DNA of 64,000 bases, from positions 347,320 to 411,319 of the forward strand of contig NZ_QPJK01000004.1 of assembly GCF_003337555.1 (NCBI RefSeq). Direction: 5' to 3'. Positions within the stretch are counted from its first letter, which is position 1; the number at the start of each line of letters is the position of its first letter. The notes beneath the pieces are model-generated. The model searched no databases, was not told the origin of the DNA, and was given only the letters and a program-made list of their open reading frames with translations. The stretch is from Pseudorhodoferax soli (lineage in GTDB: Bacteria > Pseudomonadota > Gammaproteobacteria > Burkholderiales > Burkholderiaceae_C). This document shows, in pieces, positions 1 to 9,918 of the stretch. The position numbers were made by a program, and so were the translations under genes.

Positions 1-219
1 CACGAGCAGCTGGCGGCGCGGGCCGGGCCGGATCTCGCTGCCGACCACCGTGGCGGCGATCTGCACGACATCGCCATCGTGCGTGTCGGCCAGCGCCGTG
101 ATGCGGGTCTCGTCCTCGTAGCGCAGCGGCAGGTGCAGCGCCAGGTCGATCGGGCGCCGCAGGCCCAGCTTGCGCAGCGCACGCTGCGCCGGACTCTCGC
201 GCGATCGGTCGACAGCCAC
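1..219 (-). CDS. recG: ATP-dependent DNA helicase RecG, 5' end only
   Basis: Partial gene; it runs off the left edge of the window, so only about 73 N-terminal residues are visible. The translation contains [20 protein letters not shown] followed by LRYEDETRI, the characteristic N-terminal wedge-domain opening of RecG, the branch-migration helicase that remodels stalled forks and Holliday junctions. I chose the GTG at 219-217. No ATG lies nearby and a TTG at 228-226 is the alternative. Either way the start sits at or over the stop codon of the upstream epimerase gene, suggesting the two are co-transcribed. No helicase motif is inside the window, so the identification rests on the N-terminal match alone. 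Confidence 0.82.
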   Translation of the reverse strand, partial: MAVDRSRESPAQRALRKLGLRRPIDLALHLPLRYEDETRITALADTHDGDVVQIAATVVGSEIRPGPRRQLLV

Positions 220-221
220 GC

Positions 222-1190
222 TCAGCAAAGGTCTGCGAGCGCGGCGCCGACGTCCGGGAAACGGAACGCGAAGCCGCTGGCCAGCAGCTGGCGTGGCACC
301 ACGCGCTGGCCCTCGGTCAGCAGCTCGGCCTGCTCGCCCAGCGCCAGGCGCAGCGGCAAACCCGGCGTGGGCAACCAGCTGGGCCGACCCAGTTGCCGGG
401 CCGCGGCACGGCTGAACTCGGCCTGGCGCAGTGCGCCGGGCGCGGTGACGTTGTAGACCGGCGTGGCCGGCGGCTGGCCTGCGGCCCGCGCGGCATCCGC
501 CAGCGTCCAGGTGTGGGCGATGGCGCGCAGCAGGTCGTGCACATGCACCCAGCTGAACCATTGCCGCCCGCCGGCCAGCGGACCGCCCAGCCCCAGGCGG
601 ACCGGCAGCAGCATCTGCGGCAACGCGCCCTCGCGCCCCAGCACCACGCCGAAGCGCAGCCGCACGACGGCCAGGCCGAACTCTGCGGCACGCAAGGCCG
701 CCTGCTCCCAGCGCTGGCACAGCTCGGACATGAACATCGGCTGCGGTGGCGCCGTCTCGTCCAGGGCCGCGTCGTTGCCGGCCGGCTGCACGCCGTAGTA
801 GCCGATGGCCGACGCCGACAGCAGCAGCCAGGGCCTGTGCGGCTGCGCGGCGATCCAGTCGACCAGTTGGCGCGTGAGCCCTTCGCGGCTGGCCAGCAGT
901 GTGGCGCGGCGCGACGCCGTCCACGGCCAGCCCAGGATGCGCGCACCGGCCAGGTTGACGACCACGTCGCACGGCGCGAGCTGCTGCAAGGTGGCCACGC
1001 AGGCCACGCCGTCGCCGAAGCGGCGCGCCGAGGCCGCCGGGTCGCGCGTCCACACGCTCACGCGGTGCCCGTCCTGCACAAGGGCCCGCACCAGCAGGCG
1101 GCCGATGAAGCCGGTGCCCCCGGTCACCAGCACGTGCTGCGGACCGGAGCCGAAGCGGATGGGAGTGCTGGCAGAGGACATGGAAGGCAT
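222..1190 (-). CDS. TIGR01777-family NAD(P)-dependent epimerase (YfcH-like)
   Basis: 322-residue short-chain dehydrogenase/reductase-like protein. The Rossmann nucleotide-binding motif VTGGTGFIG is at residues 22-30. [10 protein letters not shown] segment near residue 120 carries the family's serine/tyrosine pair. The C-terminal [20 protein letters not shown] stretch matches the DUF1731 tail of the TIGR01777 (YfcH) group. The substrate is unknown; the family is annotated as a nucleoside-diphosphate-sugar epimerase by fold only. Start ATG 1190 has GGAGG eleven bases upstream; a second ATG at 1181 is possible. The gene is divergent from queA with 72 bp between them, and its stop is followed within a few bases by recG. 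Confidence 0.85.
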   Translation of the reverse strand: MPSMSSASTPIRFGSGPQHVLVTGGTGFIGRLLVRALVQDGHRVSVWTRDPAASARRFGDGVACVATLQQLAPCDVVVNLAGARILGWPWTASRRATLLASREGLTRQLVDWIAAQPHRPWLLLSASAIGYYGVQPAGNDAALDETAPPQPMFMSELCQRWEQAALRAAEFGLAVVRLRFGVVLGREGALPQMLLPVRLGLGGPLAGGRQWFSWVHVHDLLRAIAHTWTLADAARAAGQPPATPVYNVTAPGALRQAEFSRAAARQLGRPSWLPTPGLPLRLALGEQAELLTEGQRVVPRQLLASGFAFRFPDVGAALADLC

Positions 1191-2291
1191 TGTGCCCGCC
1201 GCCTCCGGGGCCATGGGAGAATCCCGCCCCTTCTTGGAACGGGCCTGTCCGGCCCTCAAGCCATGCGCTCCTACACCCTGTCCGATTTCGATTTCTCGCT
1301 GCCTCCCGAACTGGTGGCGCAACACCCGGCCTGCGAACGCAGCGCCTCGCGCCTGCTCGATGGCCGCAGTTCCCCCGCCACCGATCGCGTGTTCCGCGAG
1401 CTGCCCGGCCTGCTCCAGGCCGGCGACCTGCTGGTGTTCAACGACACCCAGGTGATCAAGGCCCGACTGTTCGGCGAGAAGCCCAGCGGCGGCAAGCTCG
1501 AACTGCTGGTCGAGCGCGTGCTCGTGGGCAACCAGGTCGTGGCCCACATGAAGGTCAGCAAGAAGCCGCCGGTCGGCACGGTGCTGCACATGGCGGGCGG
1601 CTTCACGGCGCAACTGCTGGGCCGCTGGCCCGAGGACGACGGCCCGCTGTTCCGCCTGGCGTTCACCGGCCCGGCCGGCGAGACGCCGCACGACCTGATG
1701 GCAGCACACGGCCACGTGCCGCTGCCGCCCTACATCACGCACACCGATTCGGCCGAGGACGCCCAGCGCTACCAGACCGTGTTCGCGCGTGCGCCCGGCG
1801 CGGTGGCTGCGCCGACGGCCGCGCTGCACTTCGACGAAGCCGTGCTGGCAGCACTGGACGCCCGGGGCGTGGGGCGCGCCAGCGTCACGCTGCACGTGGG
1901 CGCAGGCACGTTCCAACCCGTCAAGACCGAGGACCTGGACGACCACCGCATGCACAGCGAGTGGTACGCGATCCCGCCCGCCACGCTGGCGGCGCTGGAG
2001 CGCACGCGCACCAACGGCGGCCGCATCCTGGCCGTGGGCACGACCACGGTGCGCACGCTGGAGTCCTGGGCCCAGAGCGGCCAGACCGAGGGCGAGACCA
2101 GCATCTTCATCCGCCCGGGCCACCGCTTCCAGGTGGTGGACCTGCTGCTGACCAACTTCCACCTGCCCAAGTCCACGCTCATGATGCTGGTCTCCGCCTT
2201 CGCGGGCTACGAGCACATCATGGGCCTGTACCGCCACGCCATAGCCCAGGGCTACCGCTTCTTCAGCTATGGCGACGCCATGCTGCTTGAA

Positions 2292-3734
<1,443 letters not shown>

Positions 3735-3768
3735 GGTCTGGCAGGTGGCTGCACGGCCTGCGCGCGCG

Positions 3769-3793
3769 ATGTATATACTCAATGTAGATACAT
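3769..3793. promoter_or_regulatory. Inverted-repeat operator upstream of vapBC
   Basis: Ten-base arms ATGTATATAC and GTAGATACAT flank a 5-base spacer and are inverted repeats with one mismatch. The left arm contains TATACT (3774-3779), a good -10 hexamer, so a bound repressor would block the promoter. The block is strikingly AT-rich against its GC-rich surroundings and lies 16 bp before the vapB start. VapB or the VapBC complex normally binds such palindromes to repress its own operon. Confidence 0.65.
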
Positions 3794-3809
3794 ACCGCAG
3801 GAGCCGCCC

Positions 3810-4040
3810 ATGACCTTCGCCCGCGTCTTTCAGTCCGGCAACAGCCAGGCCGTCCGGCTGCCCAGGGAGTTCCGCCTGGATGTGGACCAGGTGGAGATCT
3901 TCCGCCAGGGCGATGACATCGTGCTGCGCCAGACACCGCCACCCGCCACCGCGGTGTTCGACCTGCTGGCCAGCCTGCCGCCGGACTTCATGGCAGAGGG
4001 TCGGGACGATGCCCCGCCGCAGGAGCGCGACGCGTTCTGA
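3810..4040 (+). CDS. vapB: VapB-type antitoxin (AbrB/MazE-fold)
   Basis: 76-residue antitoxin. The N-terminal MTFARVFQSGNSQAVRLPRE is the swapped-hairpin AbrB/MazE DNA-binding signature with the SGNSQAVRLP core. The C-terminal part, DLLASLPPDFMAEGRDD, is the region expected to wrap the toxin. AGGAG lies about eight bases before the ATG. It is followed by the PIN-domain toxin with a 12-bp gap, so the pair is translated from one transcript. The inverted repeat at 3769-3793 is the probable autoregulatory operator. The family identification is firm; its cognate toxin is inferred from adjacency. Confidence 0.88.
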   Translation: MTFARVFQSGNSQAVRLPREFRLDVDQVEIFRQGDDIVLRQTPPPATAVFDLLASLPPDFMAEGRDDAPPQERDAF

Positions 4041-4052
4041 GCCAGCTGCTCC

Positions 4053-4484
4053 ATGGCCCGCGCCGCCGTCCGCTACCTGCTGGACACCAACATCTGCATC
4101 TATATCGCCAAGAGCCAGCCGCCTGCGGTGCGCCGGCATTTCGAGCGGCATGCCCTGGGCAGCCTGGCCATGTCCGCGATCACGGTGGGCGAACTGCGCT
4201 TCGGCGCCGAGAAAAGCCAGGCCCGGGACCGTGCGCTGGCCACCATCGCGCAGCTGGTCCTGACCATCCAGCCCTGCCCCCTCCCGGTGGCAGCCGCCGA
4301 GCACTACGGCGACATCCGCGCATGCCTGCAGCGGCTCGGCCAGCCGATCGGCAACAACGACCTCTGGCTGGCAGCGCACGCGCGTGCCGAGGGCTGGGTG
4401 CTGGTGACGCACAACACCCGGGAGTTAACGCGCGTACCGGGCCTGCGGCTGGAGGATTGGGCCGAAGCGCCGGCCGGCGGCTGA
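4053..4484 (+). CDS. vapC: VapC-type PIN-domain ribonuclease toxin
   Basis: 143-residue PIN-domain protein, expected to cleave RNA (often initiator tRNA or rRNA loops in this family) when freed from VapB. The acidic metal-binding residues are present: Asp11 in YLLDTNIC, Glu47 in TVGELRFG and Asp103 in NNDLWLAAHA, with Asn121 in VTHNTREL at the fourth position. Length is normal for the family. The toxin is therefore probably catalytically intact. It is convergent with the downstream LysR gene, with 6 bp between the stops. Confidence 0.9.
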   Translation: MARAAVRYLLDTNICIYIAKSQPPAVRRHFERHALGSLAMSAITVGELRFGAEKSQARDRALATIAQLVLTIQPCPLPVAAAEHYGDIRACLQRLGQPIGNNDLWLAAHARAEGWVLVTHNTRELTRVPGLRLEDWAEAPAGG

Positions 4485-4490
4485 TCTTGC

Positions 4491-5441
4491 TCAGTTCGCG
4501 AAGGCCTGCAAGCGCAGTGCATGCTGCGTGTCGAAGCGGCCGCGGATGGTGTTGATCTCCACGTCCAGCGCTTCGAGGAACAGGCCCATCGCCACCGCCG
4601 TGGAATAGCCCGAGCGCTGGTAGATGCAGCTGTGCAGCGCGGCGCCCTGGTCTTCCAGGCCCACCCACACCAGCCGGCCGGCCTCCACGTCCTCGGCCAC
4701 GTTGTCGGGCACCAGGAAGCTCACGGCCTGGCTGCCGGCCACCAGCCGCCGCACCATCGGCACCGAGCTCGTCTCCACCAGCGGCCGGCCCAGCCGCGTG
4801 AGCCGCGGGTCCACCCGCTCGAGCAGGCTGCGCAGCTCCATCTCGGGTGACAGCATGATCAGCGAATGGTCCAGACAGTCGCGCAGGCGCAGCAGGCGTG
4901 GCGCGGCCGTGAGGGGGTGGCCGGGCGCCGTGACCACGCCCAGCGGCTGCGCGTAGGCGCGCACCTCCTCCACGCCGGGCGGCGGCTTGCGGCGCAGGCA
5001 GAAGGCGACGTCGATCTCGCCGTTGGCCACCCAGCGCTGCAGCGCCTCGCCGTTGCCCGAACGCACACTGAACGTGATGTCGGGATGGCTCTTCTGCACG
5101 TTCTCGATCACCTGCGGCAAGAGGTGCTCGGCCGTGGCATAGGGCACGCCCACGTTGACATGGCCGCGCCGCACCTGGCGCAGGTCTTCCACCTGCGACA
5201 GCGCGTTGTCGAAGTCGCGCTGGCTGCGGCGCACGGCCGCGATCATGAGTTCGCCGGCCGTCGTCAACTGCATGCCGCGCGGCAGGCGGTCGAACAGCGG
5301 CACGCCCACGGTGGCTTCCAGGTTCAGCACCTGCTGGTTCACGGCGGCGGCCGTGAGGTGCAGCGTCTCGGCCGCCTTGCGCACCGAGCCGCGGCGCGCG
5401 ACCTCGTCGAAGCAGCGGAAGGCCTGGGAGATCGCGGGCAT
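4491..5441 (-). CDS. LysR-family transcriptional regulator
   Basis: 316 residues. The N-terminal winged helix is clear: FRCFDEVARRGSVRKAAETL, then HLTAAAVNQQVLNLEATVG and PLFDRLPRGMQLTTAG. A substrate-binding domain of the periplasmic-binding fold follows (HVNVGVPYATAEHLLPQVIE onward). I start at ATG 5441 (MPAISQAF); the open frame extends 30 codons further but that part lacks LysR character. It is divergent from the arylsulfotransferase-like gene with 110 bp between them, the usual arrangement for a LysR controlling its neighbour. Its likely targets are therefore the propeller gene and the Bug receptor. The inducer is unknown. Confidence 0.88.
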   Translation of the reverse strand: MPAISQAFRCFDEVARRGSVRKAAETLHLTAAAVNQQVLNLEATVGVPLFDRLPRGMQLTTAGELMIAAVRRSQRDFDNALSQVEDLRQVRRGHVNVGVPYATAEHLLPQVIENVQKSHPDITFSVRSGNGEALQRWVANGEIDVAFCLRRKPPPGVEEVRAYAQPLGVVTAPGHPLTAAPRLLRLRDCLDHSLIMLSPEMELRSLLERVDPRLTRLGRPLVETSSVPMVRRLVAGSQAVSFLVPDNVAEDVEAGRLVWVGLEDQGAALHSCIYQRSGYSTAVAMGLFLEALDVEINTIRGRFDTQHALRLQAFAN

Positions 5442-5551
5442 CGGCCGAGTGTAAGAAAAAAGTTGACGCCCATGCAAAAACGTTTCGCTATTCCAGACGC
5501 AAGGCGGTCCCCAGAATTCGCTCCATCGCAACCCCTTGCAGGAGCAATCCC

Positions 5552-6667
5552 ATGGCCACCACCGTCGACCAGATCACCCAACGCCGCCGCGGCGTCGGCC
5601 TCATTGCCCACGACCCCGCCGCCAGCGCCGGCGGCTACACGCTGATCGCGCCGCAGACGGCTGGCGGCAAGGTCTACCTGATCGACATCGAAGGCCGGGT
5701 GGCGCATGAGTGGCAGATGCCCGTGCGCGCGGGCCGCCATGCCGTGATCCTGCCCAATGGCAACCTGGGCTACAACGGCAACCACGCCGATTCGCCCGAC
5801 CGCTATGCACCCTGGTCGATGTGGCACGGCGGTGATTTCTACGAGGTCACGCCGGCCGGCGAAACCGTCTGGCGCTACCAGGATCCGGCCCACCACCACG
5901 ACGCGCAGTGGCTGCCCAACGGCAACCTGCTTTACGCGGCCTGCGCGCCGGTGCCAGAGGGCTTCGCCGCGCGCGTGCCTGGCGGCACCGCCCACGGCGA
6001 GAACGAGACGATGTACGGCGACGTCATCCGCGAGGTCGATCGCGCCGGCAAGCTGGTCTGGGAGTGGAAGGCCTGGGAGCATCTGAACCCCGAGGACTTC
6101 CCGATCCATCCCGGCTTCGGCCGCTACCACTGGCCGCTGGTCAACGGCCTGGGCGTGCAGGCCGACGGCACGGTGCTCATGAGCCTGCGCACCACGGCCG
6201 GCATCATCGGCGTGGACAAGGCCAGCGGCGCTGTGCAGCAGCACATCCCGCCCTCGGTGGTCTCGCACCAGCATGCGCCGGTGCCGCTGCCCAACGGCAA
6301 TGTGCTGGCCTTCGACAACGGCAACTTCCGCGAGGGCGCGCACGTGGGCTTTTCGCGCGTGGTCGAGGTCGACCCGCGCAGCAACGCCGTCGTCTGGAGC
6401 TACCAGGACGAGATGGTCAACGCGTTCTACACGGCCTTCATGGGCAACGCCCAGCGGCTGTGGAACGGCAACACCCACATCACCGAATCGGCCACGGGCC
6501 GGCTGTTCGAGGTCAATCCCCAGGGCGAGGTGGTCTGGGAATTCATCCTGCCCTGGTTTGCCGAATACCCCGACGCGGCCGCGCGCAAGACCGGCCCGGG
6601 CCGGCTCAACAGCGTGTTCCAGACCTTCCGCTATCCGGCCTCGGCGCTGCCCTGGCTCAAGGCGTGA
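5552..6667 (+). CDS. Arylsulfotransferase (ASST)-like beta-propeller protein
   Basis: 371 residues resembling the arylsulfotransferase family (PF05935/PF14269). Repeated propeller-blade motifs are visible: VILPNGNLGYNGN, QWLPNGNLLYAA, PLPNGNVLAFDNGN and RLWNGNTHITES, each followed by a W-x-Y/W-x strand. Histidines in DPAHHHDAQW and VVSHQHAPV are candidates for the catalytic site. Classical ASSTs are periplasmic with signal peptides, whereas this protein begins MATTVDQITQRRRG with no signal, so a cytoplasmic role is likelier. AGGAG lies about seven bases before ATG 5552. It is divergent from a LysR gene and followed 26 bp later by a Bug receptor, suggesting a small uptake-and-use locus. The substrate is unknown. 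Confidence 0.7.
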   Translation: MATTVDQITQRRRGVGLIAHDPAASAGGYTLIAPQTAGGKVYLIDIEGRVAHEWQMPVRAGRHAVILPNGNLGYNGNHADSPDRYAPWSMWHGGDFYEVTPAGETVWRYQDPAHHHDAQWLPNGNLLYAACAPVPEGFAARVPGGTAHGENETMYGDVIREVDRAGKLVWEWKAWEHLNPEDFPIHPGFGRYHWPLVNGLGVQADGTVLMSLRTTAGIIGVDKASGAVQQHIPPSVVSHQHAPVPLPNGNVLAFDNGNFREGAHVGFSRVVEVDPRSNAVVWSYQDEMVNAFYTAFMGNAQRLWNGNTHITESATGRLFEVNPQGEVVWEFILPWFAEYPDAAARKTGPGRLNSVFQTFRYPASALPWLKA

Positions 6668-6693
6668 TTCCTGCTTTCCACGAGATGCCCACC

Positions 6694-7671
6694 ATGCCCA
6701 TCACCCGTCGCCTCGCATCCGCCCTGATGCTCACTCTGCCGCTGCTGGCCCAGGCCCAGGGCGGCTCCTGGCCGAGCCAGCCCATCGTCGCCGTCGTGCC
6801 GTTCTCGGCCGGCGGCAGCGTGGACGTGGCCGCCCGCGTCGTCATGCCCCGGCTGGCCGAACGCCTGGGCCAGCCCGTGGTGGTCGAGAACACCGTGGGC
6901 GCCTCCGGCACCATCGCCACGCAGCGCGTGATCAAGGCCAAGGCCGATGGCTACACCCTGCTGTTCGGCGTGGCCAGCCCGGTCACGGTGGCGCCGCTGG
7001 TTTCGCCCGGCCGCTTCAAGTACGACGGGCTCAAGGAGCTGCTGCCCGTGGTGCCCGTTGCGGCCTCGGCCTTCGTGCTGGTCGGCCGGCCGGACCTGCC
7101 TGCGGCCAACGCGGCTGAACTCGTCAAACTCGTGCGCAGCCAGCCCGGCAAGTTCAACTTCGGCACCGACGGTGTGGGTACCAGCCTGCACGTGACGGCC
7201 GAGATGCTCAAGCAGAAGGCCGCGCTCGACATGGTCCACGTGCCCTACAAGTCCGGCCCGCAGGTGCTGACCGAACTGGCCGGTGGCCAGATCGATCTGG
7301 CGGTGCTGCCCGTGGCGCTGGCCCAGGGCATGGTGCGCGAGGGCAAGGTCAAGGGCTACGGCGTCACCTCGCGCCAGCGCGCCGCCACCTTGCCGGACAC
7401 GCCCAGCCTGTCGGAGACGGCCGCATTCGCGGGCCTGGACGTGCTGGCCTGGCAGGGCCTGCTGCTGCCGGCCGGCACCGATGCCGCCATCGCGGCCCGG
7501 CTGGCGCGCGAGACCGCCGCCGTGCTGGCCGAGCCGGACACGCAGCGCCGCCTGGCCGACGCCGGCTTTGCGCCGATGGCCATGACGCAGGCCCAGTTCG
7601 CCGACTACCTCGCGCAGGAGAAGAAGGAACTGGCAGCAACCATCGCCGCGGCCCGGATCACCGTGGATTGA
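6694..7671 (+). CDS. Bug/TctC-family tripartite tricarboxylate transporter receptor
   Basis: 325-residue secreted solute-binding protein. The signal peptide is RRLASALMLTLPLLAQAQ. The mature start WPSQPIVAVVPFSAGGSVDV is the diagnostic Bug ligand-loop region, and GTDGVGTSLHVTAEMLKQ plus HVPYKSGPQVLTELAGGQID are the second half of the fold. Bug proteins bind carboxylates, amides and aromatic acids for TctAB-type transporters, but no tctA/tctB is in this window, as is common for orphan Bug genes in Burkholderiales. I prefer ATG 6694, which has ACGAG at a suitable distance; ATG 6685 in frame is possible. It belongs with the upstream propeller gene. Confidence 0.88.
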   Translation: MPITRRLASALMLTLPLLAQAQGGSWPSQPIVAVVPFSAGGSVDVAARVVMPRLAERLGQPVVVENTVGASGTIATQRVIKAKADGYTLLFGVASPVTVAPLVSPGRFKYDGLKELLPVVPVAASAFVLVGRPDLPAANAAELVKLVRSQPGKFNFGTDGVGTSLHVTAEMLKQKAALDMVHVPYKSGPQVLTELAGGQIDLAVLPVALAQGMVREGKVKGYGVTSRQRAATLPDTPSLSETAAFAGLDVLAWQGLLLPAGTDAAIAARLARETAAVLAEPDTQRRLADAGFAPMAMTQAQFADYLAQEKKELAATIAAARITVD

Positions 7672-7723
7672 CGCATGGCCGTCGGGGCCGAAAGGGCTCC
7701 GGAGTCGCGCTACGGCGGGTGTC

Positions 7724-7729
7724 TATACT
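7724..7729 (+). promoter_or_regulatory. Possible -10 element before the AI-2E-family gene
   Basis: TATACT stands out in a GC-rich 127-bp intergenic region 70 bp before the permease start. No convincing -35 hexamer lies 16-18 bp upstream, so this is a weak call. Confidence 0.3.
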
Positions 7730-7798
7730 TTTCAGCTCCGCCCTATCCCGAGCCCGCGTGCGCTGACCGGCCGCACCGCTCACCCCGAGACACCGCCC

Positions 7799-8902
7799 AT
7801 GCGCCCGGTCCTGCAAGCCCCCCTGATCGCCCGCGTGCTGCTGCTGCTGGTGCTGGCCGCCGGCGTCTACTTCTTCAGCGGTTTCCTGGTGCCGGTGCTG
7901 GCGGCGCTGATCATCGGCTTCGCCAGTTGGCCGCTGTACGAACGGCTGGTGCAGCGCTGCGGTGGGCGCACCGCGCTGGCCGCCAGCCTGGCCACGCTGG
8001 TGGTCGTGGTGGGCCTGGTGGTGCCGCTGTCGCTGGCGCTGCACTACGCCTTGCAGGAAGCCGTCACCTTCGTGCAATGGCTGCTCAAGGCCAACCGCGT
8101 GGGCGCGGTGGTGCCGCGCTGGGTGCAGGAGTTCCCGATGGTCGGCCAGCGCATGGCGCAGTGGTGGGTCGAGCACCTGGGCGCGCCGGGCGCCCTGGGC
8201 GAATGGGTCGAACTGCTGAGCGGCCAGCACATCGGCAACATCTATCGGCTGGCGCTGGCCACCACGGGCAATCTGTTGCAGCTGGCGCTCACGCTGCTGT
8301 TCATGCTGATCACGCTGTTCTTCATCTACAAGGACGGCGCGCGCTTGGCGGCCCAGCTCGACGTGGTGGGCGAGCGCACGCTGCCGCAGCGCTGGCAGCG
8401 TTTCTCGCGCGTGGTGCCGGCCACGGTCAGCTCCACCGTCACGGGCATGGGCCTGATCGCGCTGGGCGAGGGCCTGGTGCTGGGCGTGGCCTACTGGGTG
8501 GCGGGCGTGCCCTCGCCAGTGCTGCTGGGCGTGGTCACGGGCTTCATGGCGCTGATCCCGGGCGGCGCGCCGCTGTCGTTCACGCTGGTCTCGCTGTACC
8601 TGGTGGGCGCCGGGCATCTCGCGGCGGGCGTGGGCCTGTTCCTGTGGGGTTCGGTCGAGCTCTTCATCGTCGACAAGACGCTGCGCCCGCACCTGGTGGG
8701 CGGGCCGGTCAAGCTGCCCTTCCTGCCGACCTTCTTCGGGCTGGTGGGCGGCGTCAAGACCATGGGCTTCGTCGGCCTGTTCGTCGGCCCGGTGCTGATG
8801 GCGCTGCTGGTGGCGGTCTGGCGCGAATGGGTGCTGAGCATCCGCACCGAGCAGGCTCAGCCACCAGCCGCCGGGCGCGCGGCCGACGTGCCGCACGCGT
8901 AG
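7799..8902 (+). CDS. AI-2E family transporter (PerM-like permease)
   Basis: 367-residue polytopic membrane protein of the AI-2E/PerM family. Hydrophobic segments include VLLLLVLAAGVYFFSGF, LATLVVVVGLVVPLSLAL, LLQLALTLLFMLITLFFIY and two C-terminal blocks around VLLGVVTGFMALIPGG and FFGLVGGVKTMGFVGLFVGP. The ALIPGGAP and P-rich VDKTLRPHLVGG segments are typical. Substrates vary within the family (quorum signals, Na+/H+ exchange, unassigned), so no substrate is claimed. The last 46 bp overlap the 3' end of the convergent zinc-ribbon gene. Confidence 0.85.
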   Translation: MRPVLQAPLIARVLLLLVLAAGVYFFSGFLVPVLAALIIGFASWPLYERLVQRCGGRTALAASLATLVVVVGLVVPLSLALHYALQEAVTFVQWLLKANRVGAVVPRWVQEFPMVGQRMAQWWVEHLGAPGALGEWVELLSGQHIGNIYRLALATTGNLLQLALTLLFMLITLFFIYKDGARLAAQLDVVGERTLPQRWQRFSRVVPATVSSTVTGMGLIALGEGLVLGVAYWVAGVPSPVLLGVVTGFMALIPGGAPLSFTLVSLYLVGAGHLAAGVGLFLWGSVELFIVDKTLRPHLVGGPVKLPFLPTFFGLVGGVKTMGFVGLFVGPVLMALLVAVWREWVLSIRTEQAQPPAAGRAADVPHA

Positions 8903-9918
8903 CAGAACTTCGAGAACGCGCTCTTGCGTGCCTGGCATGCCGCGCAGCGGTCGAACAGGTGGATGCCGCAGTGCGGGCAGTAGTCGATCGCCGGGTCCTT
9001 CAGATCGACCCCGCGCTCGCAACCGGGGCACACCCCCTTGGCCAGCCGCGTCAGCGCGGTGTCGTAGCTGAGCTCGTTGCGGCGCACCGCGTCGGGCTGG
9101 TCTTCGGCGAGCCGCTGGCGCGCCAGGTAGCGGTTCAACGCCACGATGGCGTAGCGGCCGGCCAGCACCGTCAGCACGATGCCCACGATGTAGCGCACAT
9201 AGCCACCATAGCTCGGCAGGTAGGGCACCAGCTCGACGAAGAACGCAAACAGCGCGAAGAAGATGAAGCCCCAGACGAAGGGCCACCAGGTGCTCTTGCG
9301 CTTCCTGGCGAAGAGCCAGCCGGCCAGCGCGAGCAGGGGCAGCGTCAGCGCAAGGCGGTAGCCGAACACGCGCAGCTCCATGCGGCGCTGCTCCGCCTGC
9401 AGCAGCTCGTGCGCTGCGGACTCCAGTTCGTTCAGCTGGGCGCGCACGCCGTCCAGCTGCTGGGCCTGGTCCAGCTCGGCCTGCCGCAGCGTGTCGATGC
9501 GGCGCTGTGCCTCGCCTTCCCTTGCCTTCAGCGCGTCCAGGGCCTGGGTGCGCGCGATCAGCTCCGCATCCTGGTCGGGCTGCGCGGTGGCGCGCCGCGT
9601 CGCCAGCCAGTTGGTGAAGGTCTCGCGCGCAGCGGCCGTGGCCTGCTGCGCCACCTGCAAGGCCAGCTCGGCCTGTTCGCGCGCGGCCTCCGACGCCTGC
9701 TGCGCACGCTCGCCCTCGCGCAGCTGGGTGCGCAGCGGTTCGGCGGCCGTGCGGTCGATGAAGTCGTCCAGCTGCAGGCTGCGCTCGACCTGCGGCAGGT
9801 CGCCCACGATGCTGCCGCCCAAGCCGATCAGGAAGCTGGCGAACACGAAGGCCACGAGCCACAGGCCGCGGCGAAACCACTTTTCAGACAGACGCAGTGC
9901 ATTGGCCATGGCGCTCAT
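8857..9918 (-). CDS. Membrane protein with coiled coil and C-terminal zinc ribbons
   Basis: 353 residues. An N-terminal hydrophobic helix (WLVAFVFASFLIGLGG) is followed by a long charged helical stretch rich in Q, A, E and R (roughly residues 45-175), likely coiled coil. Two or three membrane segments come next (LTLPLLALAGWLF, FVWGFIFFALFAFFVELV, YIVGIVLTVLAG). The tail carries CPGCERG, YCPHCGIH, CAACQARK and CYACGT, a double zinc ribbon. Function is unknown to me. Start ATG 9918 overlaps the upstream gene's stop as ATGA, so translational coupling with the acyltransferase fusion is likely. The last CxxC lies in the 46-bp region shared with the convergent permease gene. Confidence 0.75.
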   Translation of the reverse strand: MSAMANALRLSEKWFRRGLWLVAFVFASFLIGLGGSIVGDLPQVERSLQLDDFIDRTAAEPLRTQLREGERAQQASEAAREQAELALQVAQQATAAARETFTNWLATRRATAQPDQDAELIARTQALDALKAREGEAQRRIDTLRQAELDQAQQLDGVRAQLNELESAAHELLQAEQRRMELRVFGYRLALTLPLLALAGWLFARKRKSTWWPFVWGFIFFALFAFFVELVPYLPSYGGYVRYIVGIVLTVLAGRYAIVALNRYLARQRLAEDQPDAVRRNELSYDTALTRLAKGVCPGCERGVDLKDPAIDYCPHCGIHLFDRCAACQARKSAFSKFCYACGTSAARPAAGG

